Source: Climacteris rufus | Lineage: Eukaryota; Chordata; Aves; Passeriformes; Climacteridae | Reading direction: 5' to 3' | Length of the DNA: 64,000 nucleotides | NCBI GenBank assembly: GCA_013398175.1 | Contig: VZRZ01007791.1 | Coordinates: 478,991-542,990, forward strand | Shown here: piece after piece, positions 11,801 to 24,010 of the stretch | How positions within the stretch are numbered: position 1 is the first letter of the stretch | Layout: each line of letters starts with the position of its first letter | Translations under genes and position numbers: made by a program | Notes under the pieces: generated by a model | What the model saw: only the letters and a program-made list of their open reading frames with translations | Databases searched by the model: none | What the model was told of the DNA's origin: nothing

Positions 11801-12830
11801 CTAAGACTCCTGCATTGGAAAACTGTGTAAGGGTGGAGTGGGAAGAGCTTGGCACATCCCTAAGCTCTCACACAGAAGTGGCTGTGCCTGACTGCTGGAG
11901 CCCACCACCACCTCTGTGCAGAAACATTGCACGGGGCAAACGGGCCAGCCAGGCTCACTTGCAGAGAGACCTGATGTGGACAACACAAATGACTGCAGCT
12001 GGTGGCATTATAAAAGTTGATATTTTCTTACAAATGCAGATTCAGAGTGGATGCTGTGCCTCGACTGCCGCAGACCAGCTTTCCCAAAGGCACTGGGCTG
12101 CCCTCACCAGGCATGGTCTGCATGTGACCACTGAACAAACACAAATGCTGCAAGACCTTCATAATCACACAGAGATGTGTGTAATGACAGGCAAACACTG
12201 AAAGAGAGAGAGGTGAGGGCATCTGGACTACAGTTTTGGGTGTCGGCTCCTAAATCCTGCATTGATTTCAGCCCCAGATTTCAGAGGCAGCAGCTGCATT
12301 AGGCATTTTCCTCAGAGTGTCAGCTCTCAACCTTCTCAGAGCAGGGACATTCATCATCTATGGAACTGCTGGATTATTTATCATTGAGAAAAATCAAGCA
12401 CTCTTAGTTATACATTAATTTAAAATATGAATATCAATCTATTTGTCAGCAAAAATCTAAATGGTTATGAAATATGTGCCATGCAACAGAGCTTACTTAG
12501 AGGAACACCAAAGCATTCCTTAATATCTCTTTTGTCAGAATTCAGCTATAAACCCTGTGACTAAGATGTGCTGTGACTTTAACACCTCTCTAGTGGCTTG
12601 CTGCTTCTCTTTATTAAAAGGGATCCCAGCAGAGAAATTTTTCTTGCTATAGATCACTTTTGCCCCTCACAGTAGAAAATGTGTGCTCACACTAATTTCT
12701 ATACAGCAGATTATTACTATTTTTTTGTGATGATCAGAGCTGAACAACTTGTCCTGGCAGAATGATTTATGCATCTCATTTCAATAAGAATAGGCCTCCA
12801 TTTGATTTTAAAGAAAAGACAGGATTTTAC

Positions 12831-12843
12831 TTTTTTTTTTTTT
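12831..12843. repeat. Poly-T tract (13 nt)
   Basis: An uninterrupted run of thymines. No adjacent retroelement body is visible. Confidence 0.95.
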
Positions 12844-15039
12844 AAACAACCGAAGTGAAAGAGGATTACAGAGACCTCTGGAAAAACAAAAGATGCAAAC
12901 ATTTTATTTATTTCCTTACAGGTGCCTAATGTGCCTAATAATAACATCAGCACAACAACAGCTTTATTTTAAATCCTAGAGGATTTTAACATCGTTGTTA
13001 TCATAGGCTTTTAGTGGTAGGTATAGGCTAGAGCTGGCAGCTGGAGGGGGCATTAGGCAGGTAGGAGGGAAACTGTGGCTGCTTGGGACACTACAAGGAG
13101 AAATCAAGATGTCTGTCTGGGGTCAGGTCGAGACACTTTCGTGGAGAGCCCTGCTCATCCTCTTATGGCCTGGCCACACAAGGAAAATCACATTGGCATA
13201 AAACCATCTCACAAGCTGGACCAATAAATCCATGATTTGGGTTGGTACCAATGCACCTACTCCAGATAAGGGGAACAACCAATACCTTCCCTACCTACAG
13301 GGTTTATCAGCCCTCTCTGAATCCTCCAAGGTGCTCATCCCCAAATGAAAATATTTAATTTCATACATTATCTTCTCCTTCTCAAACTAAAGCATTTTGT
13401 TGGCACACAGTGGGTCAGATGGAGATGAAATTATGAATGGAAAGAGGACAGGCTGATTTCTATCTTCAGATTCAAGCCAGATCTCATCAGAGCAGTATAA
13501 AAAGCCCTCCAGAGCTAGTAATGACAGGAAAGCATTTTGTTCTACAGATTTTCATATGTTTTTGGACCTTGGGAAGGTGAAGTGATAAGTGGGCATAGAC
13601 TTTCTAGATTTTTCCCATGTCTGCCCATGACACTTGGTATAATCTTCCTCGAGTTATTACATTTATCAGTTCCTCAGTTTTCTTCTTTGTAAAATGGACA
13701 CAGCAGAACTTCAATCACTCACAAGGCTGTTGTAGACTTCAACTCATTAAAATTTATAAGATGCATTCAACTTTTTAGCCAAAAGTTACTGTATAAATTG
13801 TGAAGATTGTAACATCTGTTTCCCTACACAACTGAATACAAACCAGAAAAAAAAGAAGTCCTGTATACAGGTTTTCTTGTGCTATCATGCCCATCTTCCA
13901 CAGTTTTCTTTGTGGCCCAAGCTGAAAAGTTATAAGTGGCACATCCTTTTTGAAGAAAGTGTGACTCCCCTTTGGGACGACCAAAAGAGAGCTGCCTCTG
14001 GACCTTGTGGATTTCTAGCTAACAGAAGTAACATGAACTCACTGACTACAGGGTCAGATCTCCAAGCTTACTGCAAGACTTTGATAGAATACTGACAACA
14101 AAAATTTGAAAATTAGACCAGGCACAGAAAAAATTAAATTAAATTAAGCAAGACGTCCAAGTATTTTCCAAGTATATTTTCCCTGGATGAACAATAAGCA
14201 AGAGGGACACAATGCAGTTAATTTAAATATCACAGGTGATAGACAGATGTTCAGAGAGATTCTTGTAAAAAGTGCAGGAATAAACAAAGGTAGCTTTGTG
14301 AAATATACCTAAACCAGACCAATAAGGGACAAAAATTAATTTTTGGGAGGGGGTATATTGCTTGTGTATGTGAGGACTCTGAGAGGTCTTCAGGATGGCT
14401 CAAAGGTTATTTGTGTCACTGTAGTGCCAACTCTGCAATTTCATGATCTTCCTTGGATCTTGTAATATGCCATGGATATGCAAAGTCAGACAATCTGTCT
14501 CAACTCCACCCACAAGATAAAAAAATCTAGAGTTTAATGAGATGGCTGCTAAGAGATAGTTCATTTCATTAAAAAATGACAAGAACCTTCTGTTTCAATA
14601 TAGTTGTGGGGAGAAAGAGGAAAAAGAAAGACCTAATTGCTTGGCAAACCCCAAATATATGAATATCAGAACAATGAATTTGTTATCTGCAGGCTGGTCA
14701 GAGGGATGAACTGCTTGGTCTAGTGAGAAAAGCCTGGTATCTAATGCCTCTTACATTCCAGTCTCATGAAAAAAACAACCAGCCCCAAAACAGAGGAGAC
14801 ATCAGGTATAATCAGTAGCAAATTTAAGTTGGGATCAGAACTCTCAGGCTCTGTTTCTTGCTCTTGACTTCTCCTGGGCATGCAATTTAACCTCCCTATG
14901 GAAATTTTTCATAAGCACCCAAGGGATTCACAAGTGTAACTCTCATTAATTTTTATTAGACTTGTGGAATCCCCACCCCTTGGGTACTTTGAAAATCTCC
15001 TTCCCTGTGTGTTTTAGTTGACTCCCCTGTTAAATAGGG

Positions 15040-15370
15040 ATAATAATTACAACTGATCAACCTGTTTAAATAATACAGTTATAATATCACTATTATTTTC
15101 ATAGGTTATATTCAGCACTGAAATAAATGCATTATAATAAATAATGCAGGACTTTAACATCTGTTCTGCTTGGTAAATAATTCACAAGTCAATAATTAAT
15201 TTTCTAGCTGTTCATTTATAATTCATAAATATTTTCCAAATATTCAGAATCTGAAAATTTTTATCTGAACTATTATGTGAACTTTTCCTTTTAATTATTA
15301 CATACTCACAATTTGTGCCATTTAGTTGGGCATTTAATTAACACAGTATTACATTCCTTATCATGACTGG
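15040..15370. other. Strongly AT-rich block, possible matrix-attachment-like DNA
   Basis: It is dense in AATAAT, TTAATTA, AATATT and ATTTATAAT words over about 330 bp, without being a simple repeat. Such composition is compatible with scaffold/matrix attachment or easy DNA unwinding, but this is inference from composition only. Confidence 0.25.
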
Positions 15371-17507
15371 ATGAGTGAAATCTTTCAAATGTGGGAAAGA
15401 AAGTCACTGTCAACATTGAATCATGAATATTCACTTAGTATGACTTTTCAGTGCTCACAAAAACTCAGAATGCTTTGAGGACTCACCAGCATTTTCATGA
15501 ACAGAATGATTTATGGAGGCTCTCAGTGCAGTTTCTCGTGTTACGTACACTTGTACTATTAGACTTCATCTGTCAACTTGCCTGTTTCCCAGTTCTTCCA
15601 CTAGCCAGCTCTCAAGTTTACTCCCAGAGCTTACCTACTTCAACTATTCAATATCTGCATGATAATTTGTATCTTGAGAATCAAAATTTGTGTAGGGATA
15701 TTTTTTTTAAACAGCAACAGTTTTTACAGAAAAAAAACACCATTTAAAGTATTTATTTAATAATTCCACAAGAACTTAAATGCCTTTTATACCCCATCAC
15801 ATTAGGAAATAGGACAAAAGCATTGTTGGCACATCAGACTGTGCCTGTTTTAACAAAACAAAAAAGACCTCAGCGCTCAATCCCTGCTTTTTACTCTGCA
15901 AAACATGCAGCATTAATATTGCAAGTAATCATCACTGTCATTGTGCATTTGTAAATACAGCTTAGGAGCAAAAGACCTGAAAGATTGAGATTATCCAACC
16001 TGAGGCACCTTCCCTGATTGGTTAAATTGGGTAACTAGTTTCTGTAGGCCAAGTGGGCTGCAGAAAATAATGAGTCTCCCCTGGCTGTGGGCTGAAGTGT
16101 TTTGAGGAGACATATCTTGTTCTTTCTCCAGTGACTCCACACAGGGCCAGAGCAGCTTTGCTATTTAATCACTTCATGGAGAAATTGAACCCTTAACTGC
16201 TGACTGAAGAAGTTCTTGTTGTTTTAAAAGCAGGACAAATAAATATTCACTTGTTCCTTTCCTCTTGAAAGGGATTTCTGCATTCACCCAATGGTCCTGA
16301 ATAAGCTGTTGAAATAGTCCAGAATCAAAATGGATAGTTTTTGTCTGGTGCGCTAGAGGATGCAAACCATGAAATATTTTACATCTGGATTTAAATGCTT
16401 GTTCAGAATAACATTCTGCATGCAGCTCGTGCCTGTGTGGGTGCATAGATAAAGGTGTAGGTGTTAAAAATATGTCTGGAAAACAGGCTAAGGGCACAGC
16501 CTTCTGTCTGCAGCACCAAGGGCTGCACTTCTTTCACTAATTAGACCTTGATCAGATTAATCATGTATGCAGTCCTACTGAATGCAATGGGACTACTGCT
16601 GGGGACAAAAGTAAAAAGCAAGTTTAAGTGCTGCAGGTGGTTAGATCATCAATAACTGGAGCCAGAACCTTTCATATAGCAACTCAAGTAGGGAGAAGCT
16701 ATCTTCTACCCAGCATTTCCATACCTATTACTTCACCAGCACCATTAGGATTGTTATACAGTGAATATCCCTGAAACAGCAAAGTATCATTATAATGGAT
16801 TTTTTGTTAAGAGTTCATAGCATCCATAAGCCTATTCACACAGCAATGTGCAGCCACAAAGCTTTGAAGAGAGGGGTTTAGAGAGTGGAAATGTAGCACA
16901 AAGGTAATTCAGTAAGATGTTGGTCTCACAAACAGTATCAAAAGACTAACTTTTACATAGATCATGACATTTACTTTTAAAGCTAAGAAGATTTTTTCTT
17001 GTTCATGTTGTTTTCATTAGGAAGCTACACTTGTTATGGATTTTTTTCCCACTCGGGCACAGATGAATGAGACAAAAAGCCATATATTTAAAACATTAAT
17101 ATAATGGCCTGATACCTTGTAAATAAAGCTTTGTTGATTATCCATTTGCTTCAAGTGTCTCTTTTGTTAAGCCACCAGTTTTTAGGTCATCTCTGCAGTT
17201 TAATCCAAAGTAGCTGTAACAGGTACTGGCCCTTGAACATAAGCATCACCTACAGATGTAGGGAACAGATGACAGGTGTGTTCATTGTACTCTGCCAGTA
17301 AGATCTTTGCAACTTTTAAAAGGGATTTGGTGACACTCAAAATAGGGTCTACATTGTCAAGAATGCTAAAATAAATTTTGAAATGACAAAAATCCTCAGT
17401 GAGATGCCACTATAAAGGCTGTCAAAGGAACTGCTACAGTTTCCTTCTACCTTATACTGCTTTAGTCATCTATATACTTGTTTACCAATGGACACATATG
17501 GATAAAG

Positions 17508-17941
17508 GGGTGGAGTCCCTCTCCTGTGAGGAAAGTCTGAGAGAGTTGGGTTTTTTAGCCTGGAGAATAGAAAGCTTTGGGAAGATCTTATTATGATCTT
17601 TCAGTACTTGAAGGGGGCTTTTAAAAGAGATGGAGAAAGGGTCTAGTGATAGGACACGGTACCCCGTTTAGTTTTAAATTTAAAAAGCTGGATGTAGATA
17701 CAATATAAGAAAGATTTTTTTTTAATGATGAGGGTACTGAGACACTGGAACAGTTTGCCCAGAGAAGCTGTGGATGCCCCCTCCCTGGAAATGTTCAAGG
17801 TTAGGCTGAATGGGCCTTTGAGCAACCTGGTCTGGTTGAAGGTGTCCCGGTGTCCCTGCCCATGGCAGGAGGGTTGGAACTAGGTAATCATTAAAGGTGC
17901 CTTCCAACCCAAATCAGTCTATGAATATATGATTTTATGAT
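17508..17941 (+). mobile_element. CR1 LINE fragment, ORF2 end plus 3' UTR
   Basis: It follows the CR1 3' consensus in order: 'CTCCTGTGAGGAAAGTCTGAG', 'TTTAGCCTGGAGAA', 'CAGTACTTGAAGGGGG', 'GAGACACTGGAACAG', 'TTGCCCAGAGAAGCTGTGG', 'GAGCAACCTGGTCTGG', 'CCCTGCCCATGGCAGG'. It ends in ATGAATATATGATTTTATGA, a decayed form of the CR1 terminal octamer repeats. The minus-strand frames here are shadows. The segment encoding the C-terminal end of the reverse-transcriptase ORF is broken by indels and stops. GGTGTCCC is duplicated in tandem at 17841-17856. The element is 5'-truncated and inactive. Confidence 0.97.
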
Positions 17942-20900
17942 GTTGGCTTCTTCTAGCCCAACAAACATTTAATTATTCCATGGACAATGCAGCAATTTCA
18001 ATAGGCTGAAAGAAAGCATCTGAGAGTGTGCTGGTGAGTTACAACCACTTCCCGGAGAGCAGACACGTCAGTATATTTCTCATAGCATGGAAATTGAATC
18101 TGTTTATCCCATGTCCTTGGTGATCTACAGGACAGAAGATAAGGCACTGGTCACTGACAATGTCTCCAACTACTACTGTTTCCTTTTTTTTGGAAATCTG
18201 CCGGGTGGATAAAAACTATGAGTAAAATAAGGTTCAAGGTTTTCATTCCCATCCTGATCTCATGATTTTCTGTGTTTCCTGTTACATATGTGACTTAATC
18301 CTCTTTGGCCTCCTTAGGCAGTTCCTGGTCTGTTTTATGGTTCATCTACTGTATCTGCAAATCCTGCTCACTGCATGAGTAATCTGCATGGGAAATTTCT
18401 CACATACAGGCTTGGTTAATAAACTAGACTTTACAGAGAGTTTTTAAACTAATAATGAGTAGAAGCAAGTTACTTTCAGAAACAGTGCTTATGAATTGTG
18501 TCCCCGTTTTTCTAACCACTTTGATGAGAAATTAAATCCACATTGTATCTAAAAGAATAATCTAAGTCACAAAGAGGTAACTTACTCCACCACCTAGAGT
18601 ATCAGGAGTTTTGTAAACAATTGATGATAGATTCTGAGATAGAAAAATGATAAAGAAGCCTATTTCAGGCAAAAGTATAGGCAGGCTGATTGGGAGTGAA
18701 GGAATCCATGACAGTTTGCCCAAACTTTTCCTCTCATTTCTTAAATAATGTGATTTGAAATGACAGCAAGTCAAAATCTCATGTGATGGGCCCTCCTCTT
18801 ATAAGTCACTTCAGCATGCAGACTCCCACAGTGGCGATTTTCAAAGATGCGGCAGACTTGTCCAAGCTGTTATGAGCATCAAGACACATTTTATACAACA
18901 TGCTCTGGGAAATAACTTTACCCAAAATGCCAAGTTTATCCTAAGCAATAAATTGTAAGACTAGAGAAGCCTAAGGAAAAGGAAACTTTGTAAGTGCTTT
19001 GCTGTAAAAGGGACTAGCTTTCTAAAATTATTTTTTCTGAAGTTATGACATTTTGCCTTTGGATGATTTTCTTGGCAAATATTGTAGAGCAGTGTCAAAA
19101 GGGGAGGAGAAATAGAGCAACTGTACAATACTTTCTATTATATGTATCACACGGTGGCTTTTGGTTCAGTAGGCATAAACAGCTTTAAATTTCAAGGCTA
19201 ATTCAAATTGGATTTTAGAAACACAAAGTCTTAAAATATTTGCACCAAACTAAGGGATTATACTCTTATCTTATACTTAGAAAAGCTTTTGAAAAAAATA
19301 TGGTATCTCAGATTTTAAATTGGGTCTTCAAAACCCTCTTGTCTGTAGCTGTGTCATCTGCTTGGTTGCCTATTGTCAAAAGGTAAAGTGTTGTATAGAG
19401 AAAAGGATTTGCATAAATTGCTATCACCTGCTGGCCATCCAGGTTAATGAAAGTGAAGGAAAAAAGTAAGGCAGGAAGCCTTTGAGCCTAATCTTTCTTG
19501 ACTGTTTCTGTGCCAAAACAGATGAACAAAATATTACTGTGGTTGTCTTCTTAACTTGCAGATCATTTACAACCTGGGCCTGGCCTTGCCTATTGCTATC
19601 ACTGAAATCTTTATCTTCACCTACTGAAATCAGTGATCAGAGGGTGGAGGAACCTTTTGCTTGCACAGATGCTTTTAGCCTTCTGTTCCCTACAGCCACC
19701 AGAAAAGATGTAGTAGAGGAAACTTTGGGAACAAGCTGTACCAAAAGAAAACTACCCTTAGTGGTTTGAGCAGAGCATACACAGCAATTGAACAGTCAGG
19801 CCAGAAACAACATGTGAACTAAAAGCATATTAGAGAAATGCTTATACTCTTAGATTAAAGGAACACTTGTAAAGATGGGTTGAAAGGGCAGCCTGCAACT
19901 ACCTAAGGGTTAATTAATTAAAGAGGTGGCAAAGCCAAACTCTTTTCAGTAGTGGTAGATGACATGAGGACAGTGGTCACCAGCTGTGGCCAGGGACATT
20001 TAGCTAGCCCAAAAGAGGCTGTGGAATTTCCACCCTTGGTGGTTTCCAAGATTTAGGAAGACCATACCATGACTGACCTAAGAAATTGTTGGTGATAGCT
20101 GCAGTTTGAGCTGGAGTTTGGCCTAGACCTGCTCATGTCCCTTCTCATCACCATTTCTGTGACCCTAAATAATGCTAAGTGAAAGTTAACATGGTGATTA
20201 TAACTATTTACATGAAAGATAATAAAAAATACAGCAATGGTGAAAGCAGTAATTTTGTTCTGAGGGATAAAGAATGGATGTGACAAATTACCACAGCATA
20301 AGGAATTTTACCAGTCATGTCAAATGAACTGGTTTTTATAGTGTCTGTTCTTCCTGTTTAGACAATTCTTAGAAAACTACCATTAATATTCATGGGAATT
20401 TTATATTTACATCAGAAGAGCAGATAACAAAATAATAGACAATGTGCACCTATAGGTGAGTCTCATTTCAAAAAGTCTCTACACTGCACTCTATTGTTTA
20501 ACTTAGTTTGCCGAGTATGACTTTCCAAAATTTACTTTCTTTTTTGTGGGAAGGCAGCAGAAGAAAGGGAAATTTGCCTTATTGTTGAGGATTCTTAAAC
20601 AGCTGATGAGATTGACCAAAACATTGTCTGGAAATCTAGAAGTTCCTGCATGTGTGCCAGGTTATTCTGTTTGATGTGCTCTAACAAATATATTACCACA
20701 AATATTAAAACACATTTAACTGTGAATGATTATAGTAGTGAAGCCCTGGATTATGCCCTGAAAGATGAACTATACATGAAAAGGGTACATCTGCATTATT
20801 GTTCAGCTATGAACAGATCAACTGTGCTGTGCTGCTCAGTTCATCTCAGCTGCACCCAGCTCGCTGCCCAGGCAATGCAACGCAATATTTGTATTTCTTT

Positions 20901-21492
20901 CAAGGAAATCTCTGCTTGATCTGTAGGAGACTTACACCTGCCTATGAACAAGTATAAAAAGCAGTCTTGTTATACACACAGTGCAAGGGATGCCCAGAGA
21001 AGGTTAATCCCTTCTCAGAAGTTGCTAAGTAACAGTACCTGGGGCTCAGGATCACTCATCACTCAACAGCTCATCCCCAAAGACTTTGACTTGTGTTTTC
21101 TTGGCTGAACACTGCTATTTCTTGGTAGTCTATTTGGGCAATATGGGTTGAAGGGGGAAGAGAAAGCCCTGAGTTGATTTAGATTATTGGAGAATCTGAC
21201 TTGTCTCACAAGTGTGAAGTTTGAATTAACATGTCTGTAAAAACTCCCTAGTCATGAGGAAACTCATCAACTTCTGGACTGGTCTATACTAATATAACAA
21301 ATGTTCTCCACTCTAGCTACAATAGCTCTATCTCTTTAGAATGCTAAAAATTCATTAGAAGGCAGGTGAATTGTCAAGCTATCATGTGAGTGCAGTATTA
21401 CACAGAGAATGGAGAATGCCTATGCTTTGCATATCCTAAGTACATAATTTCTGTTTGCTGGAGGTTATTTTCTGTCTGCTTGGGATTTTTTA

Positions 21493-21507
21493 CCCCCCCC
21501 CCCCCCC
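21493..21507. repeat. Poly-C tract (15 nt)
   Basis: Fifteen uninterrupted cytosines lie in otherwise AT-rich DNA, flanked by T runs. Pure C/G homopolymers of this length are much rarer than poly-A/T in vertebrate genomes. The opposite strand is a G15 tract able to form quadruplex structures. The exact length is prone to sequencing error. Confidence 0.9.
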
Positions 21508-22127
21508 TTTTTAAAGAAAAAATCAATTGAGTCCCCTCCCAGGACACTGGTAAACAAACATGTACCAGCAACCAGATTAAAGTCGAAAACATAACCAATG
21601 TTCTGTAAATACTCAAGACATTAAAAAAATGTATTTTTATTATTTCTGTTAGAAATCTCTCCAACATTTGAATGCTGTGACCTTTGAATAATAATAATTT
21701 TTCGGGCCCTAAACGACATATGCATTTTTGTGAGCAAATACTGTAATACATGGCTTTCACATTCAAAATAAAGTTTTAGCAAACCCTTACATAAATTAAG
21801 GAAAAGACCAAAGCCAAAGGATCTGCATTTGGTTCATGGGTGCCATTCTAAAATGAGTGAGTAATGATGTACAAACCAGAATATTAGCTAAAGCTTATTT
21901 GGTGTAAACATAATGGCTATTTCAAAAGCATTTAAAAACAATATAAAATATATCAATTCATGTAAAACATAATGAGCATTCAATTCCTTGTAGTGAAAAA
22001 CATATTTTACAGGACTTCAACAGACCGTGTGTCTGTAACTGAAATAAAAATCAATATCATTTTTTGTATAATTTTGACATAGCTTTATCCTCTTCTACGC
22101 GAATTAATATACGGGTTAGCAATTCAT

Positions 22128-22391
22128 ATGCCAAGTCTCAGCTCTCAGGGATTAGAAACAGCTGAGATATACTGCAACATTGAGGTTTATGATGTGAAAA
22201 TGCTGACAGACTCAAATAAAATGGCACTGTTGCTACGTCAGGTTGGAAACACGATCCATGAACTATTGCTGGCTGGGTGTAAATGTCTGAATACACAGCT
22301 TCAGTCTAAAGCGTTCAAGTTTGCCCAGAGGATGTTGCCTAGCCTATATCTCTTTGTTTACAGCACTCTTCAAAGTAATATTGTACAGTAA
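22128..22391 (+). CDS. Unrecognised 87-codon open frame, doubtful
   Basis: I do not recognise this protein. The frame encodes a fairly balanced, amphipathic-looking sequence with a Leu-rich middle (about residues 33-50) and few low-complexity runs, which makes it slightly more protein-like than its neighbours. The DNA keeps several CpGs. The TAA stop overlaps a donor-like CA|GTAAGT (GT at 22388-22389), and an acceptor-like TTTGTTTACAG ends at 22363. It could therefore belong to a spliced transcript rather than a free-standing ORF. No homologous family, signal peptide or domain is evident. Chance is the most likely explanation. Confidence 0.12.
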   Translation: MPSLSSQGLETAEIYCNIEVYDVKMLTDSNKMALLLRQVGNTIHELLLAGCKCLNTQLQSKAFKFAQRMLPSLYLFVYSTLQSNIVQ

Positions 22392-23689
22392 GTGAGCTTC
22401 AAATCAGCTACTTGTGGAAATATGCTGCAGTGGATCACCAGCACAAGGCTTGCATGACAGCTGAGCCTGCTTAACACCTTAAAGAAGGGATTAACAGATG
22501 TATTTTCTCAAGCACTGTGAGTGAGCTTCCTTCTCTCTATCCTTCTGTCTCTGGGTTTGCAGCACTGTGGTCCCTGCCCTGCTCTGATACCCCAGTGCCC
22601 AGCACACCTCATCACTGGTACCAGCTCTCCAATTCAAAGGCGTTCCAATGGAAAAGGACATTCTTCCTAAATACAGCTTTTTGCTGTGGCCTTACCCTGA
22701 AGCTGAAATGCCTAGATTATGCAGAAGCTCACAGCCAGACCTCAGGTTAATCCCTCTGGATAAGGGTGTTGTGGCTTTCACCCTCACTGTAAAGCTTGTC
22801 AAAGTCATTTTAAAGTGCAGCGTGTCTCTCTCACTGAGGAGCTCTTCTCGCAAGTCCTAACCATCCTGGGCAGTTGTAAAGGAAAAACTCAGCCCCAGTC
22901 ACTGCATTTGATCCCCACACAGGTCATTACATTTCACTGGTTCCTCAGGTCATGGCTAAACAGGGCTCATGGTGCCTTGGGAGTATAAAAATGCATTTTT
23001 CTTTCAAGGCACATCTCTGCTCTGCTTTCTACAATACTTCTCCAAAGTACAAAAAAAGTAGCAAAATAAAAACAAAATAGCAGGAAGTAGACTCTGAATG
23101 CTGTACTGAGCATGAAATTCCCCAAGGTGTGAGGTAATTGCAGCACCTAGCTGTCATGGTAACAGCCACGACTGCAATTAATAAAATTTAAAGTGCACTA
23201 TATGTGGAAGATGTTAGGTACAATCTCCACACGCCTGTTTGTTTACAGCTACTCCAGCCTTCCTGCTTATCCTGTCTGAAAACTTTCCTGGTGTATCTCC
23301 ACCAGGCATCAGATTTCCTTCAGGGATTTCAAACCTTTGTGCAAAGCTGCTGCAGAATGATACTAAATTTCTCTGCCCTGAGGAATAATACCAAACACTC
23401 ATAATTTGGAGAACTGAGCATTCAGTTTTCCATAATGTGTGCTCTTGAATACCAGGAACTAATCCAATACTTTGTAAACCTCCTCTCAGAGCTTGGCTCT
23501 ACAGACATCACATCAGCATGGTTCTCCAGCCAATGTCATGCTGCCCTGCAACGGTGAAAATCAATGAAGGTTAAAATCACACACATGAAGGCATTATGTT
23601 GATCTCTGCTGCCATTAATTTGAACCATTTGGGGAGGCTAAAAAGCAACCCAATTACTTTCTATTTGCAATTCTAGTGTAGGGCTAATA

Positions 23690-24010
23690 CACAGAGCCAT
23701 ACCTAGTATATAAGGAAATGTAAACCTGACAGTTTGCTGCTAAGCGACCCAGCTTATACAGATGTAATTAGAAAGTTATTAAACCAGAGTCCCTTTAGCC
23801 ATGGCTTCAGCTGAACAGCTCTGCTACTAATACTATCCATTAAATCGCATCCTTTTATAGCTGGAGCACTATCACTTTTTAATAGCGCTACTCCTAACAA
23901 TCACCCAGCATATGCTGCTTTAAGCATTAATCCTCACATGCCACTGACTACTTATAAACACAATATACATTAAAATTAAAATAACTATAGTGGCACTACC
24001 CTCGCAGGTT
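23690..24010. promoter_or_regulatory. Candidate conserved noncoding element
   Basis: A repeat-free block with clustered homeodomain-compatible cores (TGTAATTAG, TTATTAAA, CATTAATCC), retained CpGs and no open frame. It has the high word-complexity typical of vertebrate enhancers in gene deserts. Conservation is not visible from one genome, so this is pattern-based inference. Confidence 0.25.

Larger units (their letters stand above)
11801..17507. other. Mostly AT-rich unique sequence, no gene seen
   Basis: Just right of the GC pocket is a 136-codon plus-strand frame (11791-12201) with no recognisable domain. Further right are a T13 run (12831-12843), short AAATT repeats near 14133-14150 and a very AT-rich block at 15040-15370. 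Other open frames are short (up to 107 codons, 16174-16497 minus) and featureless. Confidence 0.75.
17942..23689. other. Unique noncoding sequence, no confident gene
   Basis: It contains a 12-bp TTAATTAATTAA palindrome (19910-19921), a C15 run (21493-21507) and an 87-codon open frame (22128-22391), listed separately. Other frames are short; the 122-codon minus frame at 21398-21766 runs through the C15 tract. No interspersed repeat was recognised. Confidence 0.7.

Noticed and set aside
11306..12201. Run of long open frames on both strands around a GC pocket (153, 136, 112, 106 codons)
   Set aside because: Simultaneously open opposite-strand frames are the expected effect of GC-rich, stop-poor sequence. 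None shows a family signature.
17643..17907. Minus-strand open frames over the CR1 at 17508
   Set aside because: Antisense shadows of a plus-strand CR1 fragment.
20952..20960. TATAAAAA as a core promoter
   Set aside because: TATA-like words are abundant in AT-rich DNA, and no transcript or downstream gene supports it.
21398..21766. 122-codon minus-strand frame
   Set aside because: It reads through the C15 homopolymer as a poly-Gly run, and the rest is featureless.
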